From the NCBI GenBank assembly GCA_036250195.1, contig JAVHZZ010000004.1, forward strand, positions 254,154,228 through 254,218,227: 64,000 bases of DNA, read 5' to 3'. Made by a program: the position numbers and the translations under genes. Below, one piece after another: positions 43,084-54,661 of the stretch (the first letter of the stretch is position 1; every line of letters starts with the position of its first letter). A model generated the notes under the pieces. It did no database searches and was not told the origin of the DNA. It saw only the letters and a list, made by a program, of their open reading frames with translations. Source of the stretch: Mixophyes australis. Lineage: Eukaryota; Chordata; Amphibia; Anura; Limnodynastidae.

Positions 43084-45059
43084 ATCTCTATATATATATA
43101 AAAGAAGAAGTTTGTTTGTCTCTTTGTTTGTTTGTTTGTTGGTGGATATTTTTCACAACTCTCAGTGTAAAGCTGCCAAATCTTACATAGTTATTTAGTT
43201 TCGAAAAAGTAAGCTATTAGACCACAAAGCGATAGCGTGACAATGCAACAAAGCCACAGAGCGAGTGAGTAATAAATATTGCACTTTGACTTGGGGAGTC
43301 TGTTCTGAGTCTGCATTTGGACACCCCTGCACCAATTGGGATGAAACCAATGCAAGGTGGTCTAGTTGGATGCTTGCCAAGTTTTAGGGGGGTTACACAT
43401 ACTTTATGGATAAACAATGTCACTACACTTCATTCCTGTTGCATGAGGGAAAAACAGGAAAGTCAAAGGCGACAGGAATAGACTACAATTTTTAGGAGAC
43501 TTTCTAGAATTCAGGAAAAGTTGAGAATATTTGTGCACAATAGGTTTCAGGTATGATTTGTTATAAAACAGAATGCAACACCACCCTTCCCCCCCCCCCC
43601 CCCTTCCCCACACCATCACCACAAGACACACACACACACAGACACATACACACACGTTTCAGGAGGGACTGTATCCTACTAGTCTGCCCACACTGTATAA
43701 ACTTGACCATTGTCCTGAGGATTTATAAAAGTACTTCTTACTAACATACCATTGATCACACTACTGATTAAAAAAAAACATCAGCACATAAATTAAAATA
43801 ACCGGTTCCACAGAATATTTAAAATAAAACATAATAGTACAGAAAAGGCTGGCAATGTGTTCTAATCTTGTAGACCAAGCGTGCAGAGGATGAGGATGAT
43901 GTCATCCAAAGCATCACACTGCTGCTCCTCAGTATAAATGCCTGGAGTCTGGTGCTGTGCTGTGATATCATCACGGAGCACCCTGATCCCAGCTTATCAA
44001 CAACACTGAAGAGGAAGCAGCAGTGTGATGTGTATAATCACATGACCACAGAACCCGACATCTACCTCCTCTGCATACCTGTTCTACAAAGTAAGAAATG
44101 GCAGAGGAGAGAAGATGGGTGTACAAAAAGTTTTTACACAATTAAATACTTAAATACACCCCCACCCACTGCCCCACTGTCAGCCAATGAGGAAATAGGG
44201 AGTGTTTAATTTAAACATCAGGCAGCCGCTGCTCAGTTACTTGGGTACCCCCTAAACCTTAGTTAACCTAGTTGTAGTACCAACACTGCCAATAATTGAC
44301 TCCTATGCAGAAATGAATGTCTGTGTATACAGGTTTTTAAGAAAATGCATGATTGATCATTAGTGCACTGTGCACAACTTTTAGCAGCATTTTATTCATT
44401 ACGCTTCTTAAAAACTCATACATACTCCCATGCATCTCTGCAGAGGAATCAATGATTCCTATGATGTTCAGAGTTATTACTGCGTTCACACACGTGGGCC
44501 TAAACGGGGCCTAACTTTTGCAGCAACTAAATGTGCACATTATACAACTTGCAGCATGCTGATCACAATTTACTCCTGTCCCCCCACCACACCCATCTCG
44601 TCATTCTGCAAAAAAAAAACATGCTGCCTCAGACTGCTTCATTACAGGCACACATCTGCACCCAAGCAAATCAGAAGAATTATTAATCAATTTCCACAAA
44701 CAGATTGACTTAGGGGCAAAGAGTAAAAACAAGCATAGAACAGTATAGTGATCTATAAAGCTCATGTACTGTTCTGTAGTGTTCCTTTTTTCAAGCCATT
44801 TTATATAAAGTACTCTTTCTGGGAAATAGCTGGATCACAGAAAATTACAGCCTGTTTTAACACAAATGCACAACAGCACTTGCTAATGTTAAAAATGAAC
44901 ATTCAAACCTGTTTTAAAAGACTTTTATAGATATCTGACTCTCCAAGGAACCTGGAGCAGATCAATGGACGCCAACCAAGATCATTAAGTATGACTTACC
45001 TTGCCCATTTTCTTTCCTCTCTGCCTTTGAGGTTCTTTCAGATCTCAGGAGTGGGTGGA
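43084..45059. other. Intergenic with simple repeats
   Basis: It holds a TTTG-rich stretch (43107-43141), a C17 run near 43589 and a (CA)n near 43623-43640. No gene is recognised. Confidence 0.45.
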
Positions 45060-45215
45060 GTCGGATCTCGCGAGATCCGACGGCGTGATGATGAGGTTTT
45101 GCCTCGTTCTGAGGTTCGTGATCGGCGGGAACCCCCGAACAGTGCTCGGATCTGGGCTCGGATCGGCACTGTTCGGGGGGTTCTGATTTACTAATTCCGG
45201 ACCCGCTCATCTCTA
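45060..45215 (-). mobile_element. hAT-family 5' terminus fragment with perfect CGCG box
   Basis: Read on the minus strand it starts TAGAGATGAGCGGGTCC and contains a 22-bp perfect palindrome (45060-45081) centred on TCTCGCGAGA (45066-45075). The motif lies 140 bp from the terminus, the same distance as in the 40277-43075 element. No partner end or 8-bp duplication was found. Confidence 0.65.
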
Positions 45216-46195
45216 TGTACGCTGGGGAGAACTTTGAACCGGGGAGCCAGTTATGGGCATTCCACTGGATGGATTTGGAAAACATTTAATATAAAAACTA
45301 AAAAGACATTGGGAAGCCACCTCATGGGTGTGTTTTAAGAGTTGCTAAGTCGCTAATTATTTTTAAAAAGTTGACAGTTGCATTCAACTCATTGAAGATT
45401 TAAACCTGATCAACGCTAGGTACTTCAGCTAGTTCTTCATAAATTAAAACAACTAGTTAGAATGTTAGAATGCCCCTTCTCTCCACCGGCATCTCCAGGC
45501 GCAGTCGGACATAAGTGCCACTATCACACAAATTAGTATTGGTACATATACGTGCACCCACTTTCTAGACATTTGCAGAGCAATTTCACATAAGATACAC
45601 TATACTATACAAACTAGCATACATTCCACACTGCATCAGTCCCATTGTGATTTTTCGACCTGGATCGCTCGCTAGTAGGTTGCTAAATAGGTATAGAGTA
45701 AGGTTAAAAAAGGTCCAAATCTGAGTATCATAAATTTTAATTGTGTCATGTTGCAATCAGGAGCAACTGTAAAAATACATTTTACGTACAGTAGACATTC
45801 ATAACATCCACATAAATGTATTTTTCTTGGGGGCAGGTGGGGGCTAATGAGGAACAAAAACATTTTATTTTTATTTAAATGTTTTGTCATTATTGACTAT
45901 ATTATAAACAGTTGACATTAATTAAATACTTTTATTTTTTTTCCTGTGCCTTCTTTTGGGATTTTATTTTCCACATATGTATTGAACATATCCTGCAGCA
46001 TATTGTCTGTTAGAGCAGAGTGCACCTAGACCCGTATTCAACAACAAAGTCTATATCCACTCCTTGTTGAATACTGACGTGCGTATGCCTGAATTACGTG
46101 TGTTTTGGAAAATAAAGCATTTTACATTTGTTTTTTGCATGTTTAATGTTTCAGGCCCACAATATTTTATCTGAAACGTTTACTGTTTATTGCTT
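45216..46195. other. Intergenic, nothing recognised
   Basis: AT-rich, short ORFs only, no repeat family identified. Confidence 0.4.
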
Positions 46196-47069
46196 CTGTG
46201 AAGATACTGGGTTTTCTGGCTCAATCCTACCCACTTCACTCTGGCTGGCCACCCACGGGTGCCTTTCTAGGCCAGGGAAGCCTACCCAGTCCCTTCTAAG
46301 GCTCTTATTCGTCAATCAGGCAAATGCAGTTAAAAAGTAAAGCAATACATTTATTCTAATAAAAACAATCACTAGATTATTGTGTACACACAGTAAATAA
46401 ATGCCAGGCAGGTTTACCACATCATCATCTGTCCCTTACCCCACTAGCTTAAGGAGTTACAGTCACCTGACTGTCCAGACTTAATGACCCATGGATCTCT
46501 CTCAGCTGCATATGTTGACTCTGGTAGAGAACGACAATTCAAAACCAGACCTTGCATCTTCCAGCAATGCAATCACAGAATGAACACCACCCTGTTGTAG
46601 CTCCTTATATCTATGGTCACAGTGCTTTCCCCTCTCTGGGCAAACCCCGGTGCTTCTTCTTGTTAAACATTGGTCAGTGCTGGAATAGGGGGGGGTTGGA
46701 GAGGGGAGTGAAGATGAGCTATCCTTCCACAGAACTTTCCCTGCTAGATGGCCTGTCTGGACTAGTCTTATGAGAACAATGGACACTAATTAGTTTCCCC
46801 CTCCAGTATCTTGCAACCCTTCTCATAACCCCCAGGCTTCACTTTAAGGATAATGAATAACAACCTCACTGCCACATCACCAATATACAATATACAGATT
46901 TACAATGAGCTACAATGTCCCCTTATCCACATGTAATTAGACACTGCAGTTGTAGTCTATTGAGATGGGGAACAAAAGCAATGGCAATAAAAAGTACTTG
47001 CTATAATCCACATTATGGTAGAAACGAGGAACAGGATGGTTACAGTGTGATCAAATTCGTTTCGTCACA
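46196..47069 (-). repeat. Probable solo ERV LTR, left boundary approximate
   Basis: The minus strand starts TGTGACGAAACG at 47069, has a TATAAGG box at about 46600-46608 and AATAAA at 46350-46355, in the order expected of an LTR. I could not confirm a target duplication and the 3' end may be misplaced by tens of bases. Confidence 0.45.
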
Positions 47070-48163
47070 ATTTCTTTATTCCAAATACTGTACTGTTCCA
47101 TATATATTCATATTATTTTCTTAATTACAATGCATGAATAAATTTAATAAACTTAGTTTATTTAATAAAGTATTTTCAATAGAAAAAATATGACTGTCCT
47201 GGGGAAATCAGCACCCATGTGGACCTACTAAGCTCCAAATTTGGGGAACGACTAGTGGAAATTCAGGTCACATTAAAGTTCTACTGTATTTTCTATTAAA
47301 ATTAACAATTAGGAATATGGAAATTACAGCCCATCGGCAGGCTCCACCCCCAAAAAAACTTAATTGTAAATTTAATAGTGTTCAAATTACATTAACATAA
47401 GAGAACAATAATCAATATGCAAGACAATTATATATGTCACACCTAGGGAGTAACACATATGACAAGACTTGAAGGGTGTCATAACACAGGAATATATAGC
47501 CTTGGTAATAAGATGCAAAATCTGTCACAATAAAAACAACTTGGAGCCGTTTACTTCAAAATAAATCTACTGCCTGCACTATTTGTATATGTCTATTGCT
47601 TCCATTACCATGATAAAAACATGTAATAGATTTCTTGTGAATAATTTGAAAGTAATTTGACACAGTTCTCTTCCATTTATTGCCATTCTATGGAGTGTAA
47701 CCTTGACTTATTTAAACAGTGGCCTCAACCCCATCATCTGGCTCCCACCTCATTAACAATGAAATTGCTTTATTACCATTCTATTGCTTTCAGCAGTAGC
47801 TCAGCAGACTTTCTCTGATCGCCTACGACAGGCAGATAGCCTGTGTCCTAATAATTTCCTATCTGGCCCATATGGAAGATTTCTACAGAACCAGGGTTGC
47901 TAAATGAATGAAGGAAAAGGTCAGGAGTTATATTTTAGGGAATGAATAGTGCCTTTTATTAGTGCAACAGCCAGTTTGTAAGTTTGTGATGCACTATAAT
48001 TAGTCCAGCACTAAAATTGTATTATTGGTTGGATTGTTTTGCATAACGTATAGAAAATGAACCAGTCACCTACTCTACATGCAGTGGTGGCAGTCATATT
48101 ATGGGCTTAACCAACAGCAAAATGGACTATAGATATAACTTAGACCCTAAAGGTAGAAATGTA
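47070..48163. other. Intergenic, nothing recognised
   Basis: AT-rich sequence without coding potential or obvious repeat structure. Confidence 0.4.
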
Positions 48164-48726
48164 GGGCCTGATTCATTAGTGATCTGGGGCCTGATTCATT
48201 AAGGATCTTAACTGAAGAAACTTCTTATTTCAGTCTCCTGGACAAAACCATGTTACAATGCAAGGGGTGCAAATTAGAATTCAGTTTCGCACATAAGTTA
48301 AATACTGACTGTTTTTTCATGTAGCACACAAATATCAACTTTAAATTTCAGTGTACAAATAAGCTATCAAGTATTTGTGTGCTACATGAAAAAACAGTCA
48401 GTATTTAACTTATGTGCAAAACACAATGCTAGTTTGCACCCCTTGCATTGTAACATGGTTTTGTCCAGGAGACTGAAATAAGAAGTTTCTTTAGTTAAGA
48501 TCCTTAAGGAATCAGGCCCCTTATCTTGTGCAAAAGTTAAGAAGCTAATTTTAAGAAGAAACAGGGAGATAAGAGTGAAGTTAAGATGGATTTTCATCTT
48601 AACTTAAGAAATTTTTCACTTACGCAGTGGATTTTGCTTCTTATCTCCCTTTCCTGGGCATGCACAGAGTGGATTTGCTTAAGATAAGCAAAAAACAGCA
48701 GATAAGATCACTGATGAATCAGGCCC
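48164..48726. mobile_element. Foldback element nested inside a related foldback element
   Basis: The outer element starts GGGCCTGATTCATTAGTGAT and ends with the reverse complement of that at 48726, one mismatch in 22. The inner element 48186-48520 starts GGGGCCTGATTCATTAAGG and ends as its reverse complement; its two arms of about 150 bp (48186-48345, 48362-48520) are nearly identical, so it would form one long hairpin. No coding sequence and no clear target duplication. Confidence 0.85.
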
Positions 48727-48943
48727 ATAGTGTGGAAGTCAAATAATCGGATGAAGTAGGCTAAATTGATTAATATTGTTTTACCGTGCGATTGCGATTA
48801 GTACACTACTTCATAACAGGGTTAATAATGCAATCGCATAGATAAACAACACACGCTTACATTCACACTCACATTTTGTAAATAGTACACATTTATTAAA
48901 GTTCCAATCCACATTCATTATTAGTAAATATATTAGGGATTAT

Positions 48944-48969
48944 TTATATATATATATATATATATATAC
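48944..48969. repeat. (TA)n microsatellite
   Basis: About 13 TA units. Confidence 0.9.
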
Positions 48970-49071
48970 TACAGTAAAGGTAACTATGGTTCAGGTCCAC
49001 AGAAATGTGTGAAGTTTGGTCTCATATTATTCTATAGTTTACTAGGTGAAATCTGGTGTCAATAGGTGTCA

Positions 49072-49290
49072 AGCTAATTCCGCAGCACTGTACAAAGAAC
49101 TCACCCGCATCAGTCCCTGCCCCATTGGAGCTTACAGTCTAAATTCCCTAACATACACACATACACACACACATAGAGAAAGAGAGAGAGACAAGGGTCA
49201 ATTTTTTGATAGTGGCCAATTAACCTACTAGTATGTTTTTGGATTGTGGGAGGAAACCGGAGCACCCGGAGGAAACCCATGCAAGTTATG
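49072..49290 (-). repeat. V-SINE-like SINE body
   Basis: It contains the blocks cactgtacaaagaactcacc, ccattggagcttacagtct, a (CA)/(GA) run at 49153-49190, and tttggattgtgggaggaaac followed by cggagcacccggaggaaac. These are the conserved body of the SINE whose tRNA heads occur elsewhere in the window. Confidence 0.7.
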
Positions 49291-49569
49291 AATGTTATGA
49301 GATTAATATGGGTGATGGGTCAGTGTAAACTGGTTCTTTGGAGAGAAGACACATAGGCAGCAGCTGGAGTAAGTTGCTCCCACCTTTGGGAGATGATCAA
49401 ATTAACTGAACTATGACCAACAGTCTACTGGAACATCGTTAACCCTGGACCAATAAAGACCTCTCTTAGTGTTATCTGTGTATATTTGCGACATCATCAC
49501 TGGTTAGAATAATTTCCACAATGCCAAACTTAATTAGAACTGTCACCAATGTAGCAGCACCTACCTGAA

Positions 49570-49807
49570 TACCAGAAAAGCAAAAGAGGAAAAACATGTT
49601 TTAATAAGGCACTCTGTGATTTGTGTTTTTTCACATATGTATTAAAAAATTATCTTTATTGAGTCAATTAATTTTAATTGACTTAATTTAAAATTGTAAT
49701 CATTTTAATTAACTTAATAAAGATTTTTTTTTTAATACATACGGGAAAAAACACAAATCACATAGTGTTCCATTAAAACATGTTTTTCCTCTTTTGCTTT
49801 TTTGGTA
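49570..49807. mobile_element. Foldback MITE with TACCARAAAAGCAAAAG termini
   Basis: Arms of about 90 bp pair taccagaaaagcaaaagagg with cctcttttgcttttttggta. TA at both borders would suit a Tc1/mariner-type target. The middle is AT-rich and there is no ORF. Confidence 0.75.
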
Positions 49808-50396
49808 ACCATCACTGTTTATTTTAACTCAAACTGTATATAAGCAATCCCTGTGCCAGTATTAAATCCTCTTTGACTGCAGACTACAAGACTGAATCTG
49901 GACCTGGGTCCAGGGGGGGGCGCTTGCATAATGTTTTGGGATATATACTTTCTTGTATATTGTTATACCTTTTATGCATCATCATGGTTTGTTGTTATCC
50001 TGTTATCTTTTGCTATTAAATCTATTTGTGCTTTGGAACCACATTAGTCGCATCAGACAATATCTTTTGGTATCGACAAGATAAACATTACAGATGGGGG
50101 CTAGAAATGGCGCCACACTACTCAAGGATTCGCAAAACCTACAGATTGCGGTTTACCAACAAAGGGTGGGAGACACTTCATATACAGGTAAGTACGCAAA
50201 TAGCTCTATGCCTTTATATAAACCAATGTTACTAAACCGAAAATCCACTTTGTGTAATCTGAGAGGTGCTGGTGAGGACTTACGGACAAGAAAGAAAAAT
50301 TGTTTCTTTTTCATGTCATTTTGCAATTTTTATGTGGTTTGTTTGCATAGCATACACATATATATTTTCCTGTATATTTGCCACATATTTAAACAG

Positions 50397-50888
50397 TAGA
50401 GATGCTCAGGCTTGGTTCCCCGAGAACCGAACACACCCGAACTTAGCAGACCCTTGGAATTCAAAAAAAGGAAAAATGTCATTGTTACGTCGTCGGATCT
50501 CGCGAGTTTTGGATTCTAACAGTACCGCTCTCCATGGCGATCCAGCGCCATTTCACAGAGAGACAAAGAAGTGGTAGAACAGTTCTTGGCAGTCTCTAGA
50601 GCAGTTGGGCAGCGTCATAGGTAGAAAAGAAAGAGGAGGGGTAGCAGTGTTCTTCAAAGTCTCCAGTGACATTCAGGAGCGCTCCATTGCTAATTGACAT
50701 TGCTGAAATAGAATTAATAGGTCTGGCAGACTTTGTCTTCTAAATCTGCAGTCAAATTGTATGGTGTTATATAGGTAACACACAAAGAGGAGAGCTCCAT
50801 TGCTAATTGTCATTGCTGAAATAGAAATACTAGGGCTGGCAGGCTTGATCTTCTGAATTTGCAGTCAAATTGTACGGTGTTATATAGG
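50397..50888 (+). mobile_element. 5' part of a hAT-like element, interrupted by Gypsy-3
   Basis: It starts TAGAGATGCTCAGGC, like the other hAT termini here. TCTCGCGAGT lies at 50498-50507, 101 bp inside. A repeat of about 110 bp (ctccattgctaattgtcattgctgaaatag...) occurs near 50685 and 50796 and again at 56530 after Gypsy-3, showing that the element resumes there. Confidence 0.65.
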
Positions 50889-51031
50889 TGTAAGGAATTA
50901 CTTTGACATTTGCACCTCCGACCACTAGAGGTCTCTGTATTCTCAAACTTGCCCTTAGATTTGCCCTTATCCAAGATGGCCAGTTTGGAATCAAAGAGAA
51001 ACCATCTTGGATCCTGTTTCCTGTTTGGGCC

Positions 51032-51108
51032 TATAAATGGCACTTCCTGGTTCAGACATATTGCTTGAGTATTCTGCTTGCTCAGCTCCTGCTACAGGAT
51101 ACTCAAGC
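51032..51108 (+). promoter_or_regulatory. Gypsy-3 TATA box, inferred RNA start and self-primer site
   Basis: TATAAA is at 51032-51037. GCTTGAGTAT begins 31 nt later at 51063 and is exactly complementary to ATACTCAAGC at 51099-51108, just before the gag ATG at 51115. The pairing extends by a G-U and a G-C pair. The 3' LTR repeats TATAAA (56196) and GCTTGAGTAT (56226) at 30-nt spacing. Confidence 0.7.
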
Positions 51109-51114
51109 CTTGAA

Positions 51115-52779
51115 ATGGATCCCGCCGAAGATATACCTATTAAACGGCGCGTGGCAAGTTTAACCACCATGCTAATTGAATGCCAGGCGGAGCTGAAATT
51201 CCTGAAGGACAGTTTTGTGACTCTCGAGGCACAGGTTAAGCAAGAGTTTCAAGTTATCTCACAAAAGACCCGTGACGCACATAGTGGTTTCCAGGAATTT
51301 ATAATTAGACTATCTCAACATGAGGAACATATCTCAGAGTTGGAGAAGGGGTCACCACAAGTGCCTGTAACTTCATCATCCCCTACTGCCCTCCCTCTCC
51401 CACCAGCCCGGTTTGGAGGGGACCTTCAAAAGTTGCACAGATTTATCAATCAATGCCAGCTGCATTTCCAACTGTATGAGTCCCATTTCCAGTCTGAAAA
51501 GTCAAAGGTGCGGTGTATGCTATTGCTACTTAAGGACACTGCCCTTGCATGGGCTTCTCCTGATATTGAAACTTCTAGTCCAATATTAGAGAAATTTGAT
51601 GACTTCCTCAAAGTAATGAAACAAACCTTTGATGATCCAAATTGGAAAGATACTGCTGAAAAAACATTATTGAAATTACATCAGGGGAGACGCTCAGTTG
51701 TGGAATATACTGCAGACTTTCGAAGATGGGTCCTTGATACTACTTGGAATTCTGAGGCACAGCTCCATGTCTACCGTAAGGGATTCTCTGAGACCATTAA
51801 AGATTAATTAGCCCGAGCAGAGGCACCAACTGAACTTGAGCCTTTCATTAACCATTGCATTCGAATTGATGCTCGACTAATTGAGAGACGACAAGAAAGG
51901 AAGGCCTTAACCTGGACATACCCCAGTTATTGTGAACCCACAACTTCAAACTATTATGGGAATTCTGAGGTAAAATCCACTAAGGAATTTGAGTCTGAAC
52001 CTATGCAAGTAGACACACTCCACAAACGTACTTCCAATGAGAGAAGGGAGCAACGACGTCAAGAAAACTTGTGCCTTTATTGTCGACATTATGTCTCAAA
52101 TTGTCCTAGAAGACCTCAGAAGACAGTGGCTAGCTTAGCAGATGCAGACTTTTCTGACCAGGAGTCTGTGATTTCCAACATTCCTCAGCATGTGAATGCA
52201 ATTATTCCTTGTCTCTCCTCTTTAGCATCAACTGAAAAGAATAAGGGAAATAATAACTCACATTTCTCAATTACAATTCGACTCCAGATCGGTGCACACT
52301 GCATTTCCAGTACAGCAATGGTGGACTCTGGTGCGAACGGCAATTTTATGGACATTATGTTTGCTAAGAGAAATAAGATTGAATTTAGAGAGAAACAGAT
52401 ACCAGTGTTAATGGAAACTGTGGATGGTTCTCCTTTGAACTCTGGTCCAGTTACTCATGAAACCGAACCCCTGGACCTCGTAATTGAGCCAAACCATCAT
52501 GAGATTCTGACATTCTTACTGATCTCTTCTCCCCAGTTTCCTATTATTCTGGGAATTCCTTGGTTGGCTGCAAATAATCCATCCATTAACTGGGAATCAA
52601 AGACTATTTCTTTTTCACAAGAAACATATGCTCCAGAGACTAAACCTGATTCCTCTGTTGAAGAGGTGAGCAACTTATATAATTCCTCTCCTCATGTTTT
52701 GGACCCGCTACCTCCACAATATAAGGGCTTTTCTGATGTCTGTAGTAAGAGGAATGCTGACAAATTACCACCTCACAGA
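51115..52779 (+). pseudogene. Gypsy-3 gag and protease, one in-frame stop
   Basis: It starts MDPAEDIPIKRR. Capsid-like sequence runs to an in-frame TAA at 51805-51807, after which the same frame stays open to the MITE. The nucleocapsid knuckle is shortened: CLYCRHYVSNC gives C-x2-C-x1-H-x4-C, three residues fewer than the usual spacing. The protease has AMVDSGANGNFMD (D-S-G intact) and the ILGIPWL motif. The frame reaches LPPHR and is then interrupted by the MITE at 52780. Confidence 0.88.
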
Positions 52780-53243
52780 CAGGCCCGGCGCTCCCATTAG
52801 GCAAGGTTAGGCAATTGCCTAGGGCGCCGGGCTCTGCAGGGCGCTTCGAAATCGGAAATCCACGGGGAGGAGAGGAGGGAAGGGGCTATTGAATCTTACC
52901 TGCATGAAGCTGCTCCTCTCTGCTCTGTCTTCTCCCCTCTGCTCACTGACAGTGACAGGCCGTGATGATGTCATCATTACGGCCCAACAGTGTCTGTGAG
53001 TGGAGGGGAGAAGACAGAGCAGAGAGGAGCAGCTTCATGCAGGTAAGTTAAAGAAAGACATGGGGAGGGGTGGGGAGGGTAGCTGAGGGGAGGGATGCGC
53101 AGCGGCGATTTTTAAAGGGGGGGCGGCAATTTTTAAAGGGGGGGCAGCGGTTTTTAAAGGGGGGGTGGCGGCGATTTTCACACGGGGGGGGCGGCAATTT
53201 TCACATTGTGCCTAGGGCGCCAAGGACCCTAGCACCGGCGCTG
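52780..53243. mobile_element. hAT MITE (464 bp) inside Gypsy-3
   Basis: It has exact 8-bp duplications CTCACAGA (52772-52779 and 53244-53251). Termini are CAGGCCCGGCGCTCC and, reversed, CAGCGCCGGTGCTAG. The interior carries perfect 45-bp inverted arms (52895-52939 and 53003-53047) and a G-rich array of about four tttttaaaggggggg-type units (53105-53200). Confidence 0.92.
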
Positions 53244-53248
53244 CTCAC

Positions 53249-54282
53249 AGACCCTATGATTGTCCTGTGGATTTGTTACCTGGGGCTGCTATACACTTTG
53301 GACGTATTAGCCGAGCGAGAGTTAAAGGTCCTCAAGAATTATGTGGATGAAAGTTTGGAAAAAGGTTTTATTCGTCCTTCTATGTCTCAAGCATATTTTC
53401 TTTGTGAAAAAGAAGGATGGTTCATTGCGACCATGTATTGACTATAGAGCGTTGAATAAAGTGACAATCAAGAACCGCTATCCACTCCCACTTATTTCAG
53501 AATTACTGGAGAGGCTTCGCTCAGCAAGAATTTTTACCAAATTAGATCTGCAAGGAGCATATCATTTAGTTCGCATACGATCTGGCGATGAATGGAAGAC
53601 TGCTTTCCGATGTAAATATAGACATTTTGAAGATCTAGTGATGCCCTTTGGACTGTGCAATGCTCCTGCTACATTCCAACATTTCATGAATGATGTTTTT
53701 AAAGATTTAATTGACCAATTTGTTGTCATTTATCTCGATGACATTCTAATTTTCTCAAATTCCCAAGAGGAGCATCAACAACAAGTTCGTACTGTACTGG
53801 AATGTTTTCGCAGACACTGTTTGTACATTAAGTTGGAGAAGTGTGAATTCCACCAAACACAGATTCAGTTCTTGGGCTATATCATCTCACCTCAAGGTTT
53901 GAGAATGGTCCAGGCTATAGTAGATTGGCCAGCTCCAAGAAATGTAAAGGAGGTACAAAGGTTCGTAGGGTTTGCCAACTTCTATAGACGTTTCATTGAA
54001 AACTTTTCCAAGATTGTGATGCCAATTACTCAACTAACCAAGAAGGGATCACCTTTCCATTGGTCTCCAGAAGCTGAAGGGGCTTTTTCTCTGCTTAAGA
54101 CAAGGTTTACAACAGATCCCATATTAATATATCCCAACCCAGAACTTCCTTTTATCCTTGAGGCAGATCCTTCAGATTCAGCTGCAGGGGCAATATTATC
54201 ACAGAGAATAGGAGAGAAGATGCTATTACATCCATGTGCTTTTTTTCTCCCGTCAAAAGACTGCATCAGAAAGAAATTATGA
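53249..54282 (+). pseudogene. Gypsy-3 reverse transcriptase and start of RNase H
   Basis: After the MITE the frame resumes at RPYDCPVDLLPG, then shifts twice before 53400. The main open stretch has [34 protein letters not shown] with the first Asp, [13 protein letters not shown], and IYLDDILIF with the catalytic pair, then the thumb and [13 protein letters not shown] leading to the first RNase H motif [18 protein letters not shown] catalytic residues are all present. Confidence 0.9.
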
Positions 54283-54661
54283 TGTGGGAAATAAAGAATT
54301 ATTAGCCATTGTGGCTGCATTTACTGAATGGAGACATTTGCTTGAAGGTGCTGCACATCAAATTACCGTACTTACTGACCACCGGAACCTAGAGTTTGTT
54401 CGGTCTGCAAAAAGACTTTCTCCGCGACAAGCCAGATGGAGTTTATTCCTAAATCGTTTTGATTTTGTTATCTCTTATAGACCTGGATCCCGAAATGGGA
54501 ATGCTGATGCTCTATCCAGAGCATATATGGAAGACTCACCACAGCTTGATCCGGAAAAGACAATTCAAATCAATTCAAGTCAAATTTCTTGGGAGCTATT
54601 TGCACTGGTGAGCTGTTGTCTGATATCAAGGAGGGTTATAGAACTGATCCGATACTTTTAG
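54236..54661 (+). pseudogene. Gypsy-3 RNase H
   Basis: It continues in a new frame with [21 protein letters not shown] (Glu motif), VLTDHRNLEF (Asp motif) and SYRPGSRNGNADALSR (C-terminal motif). It overlaps the RT frame by about 47 bp because of one indel. Confidence 0.88.
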
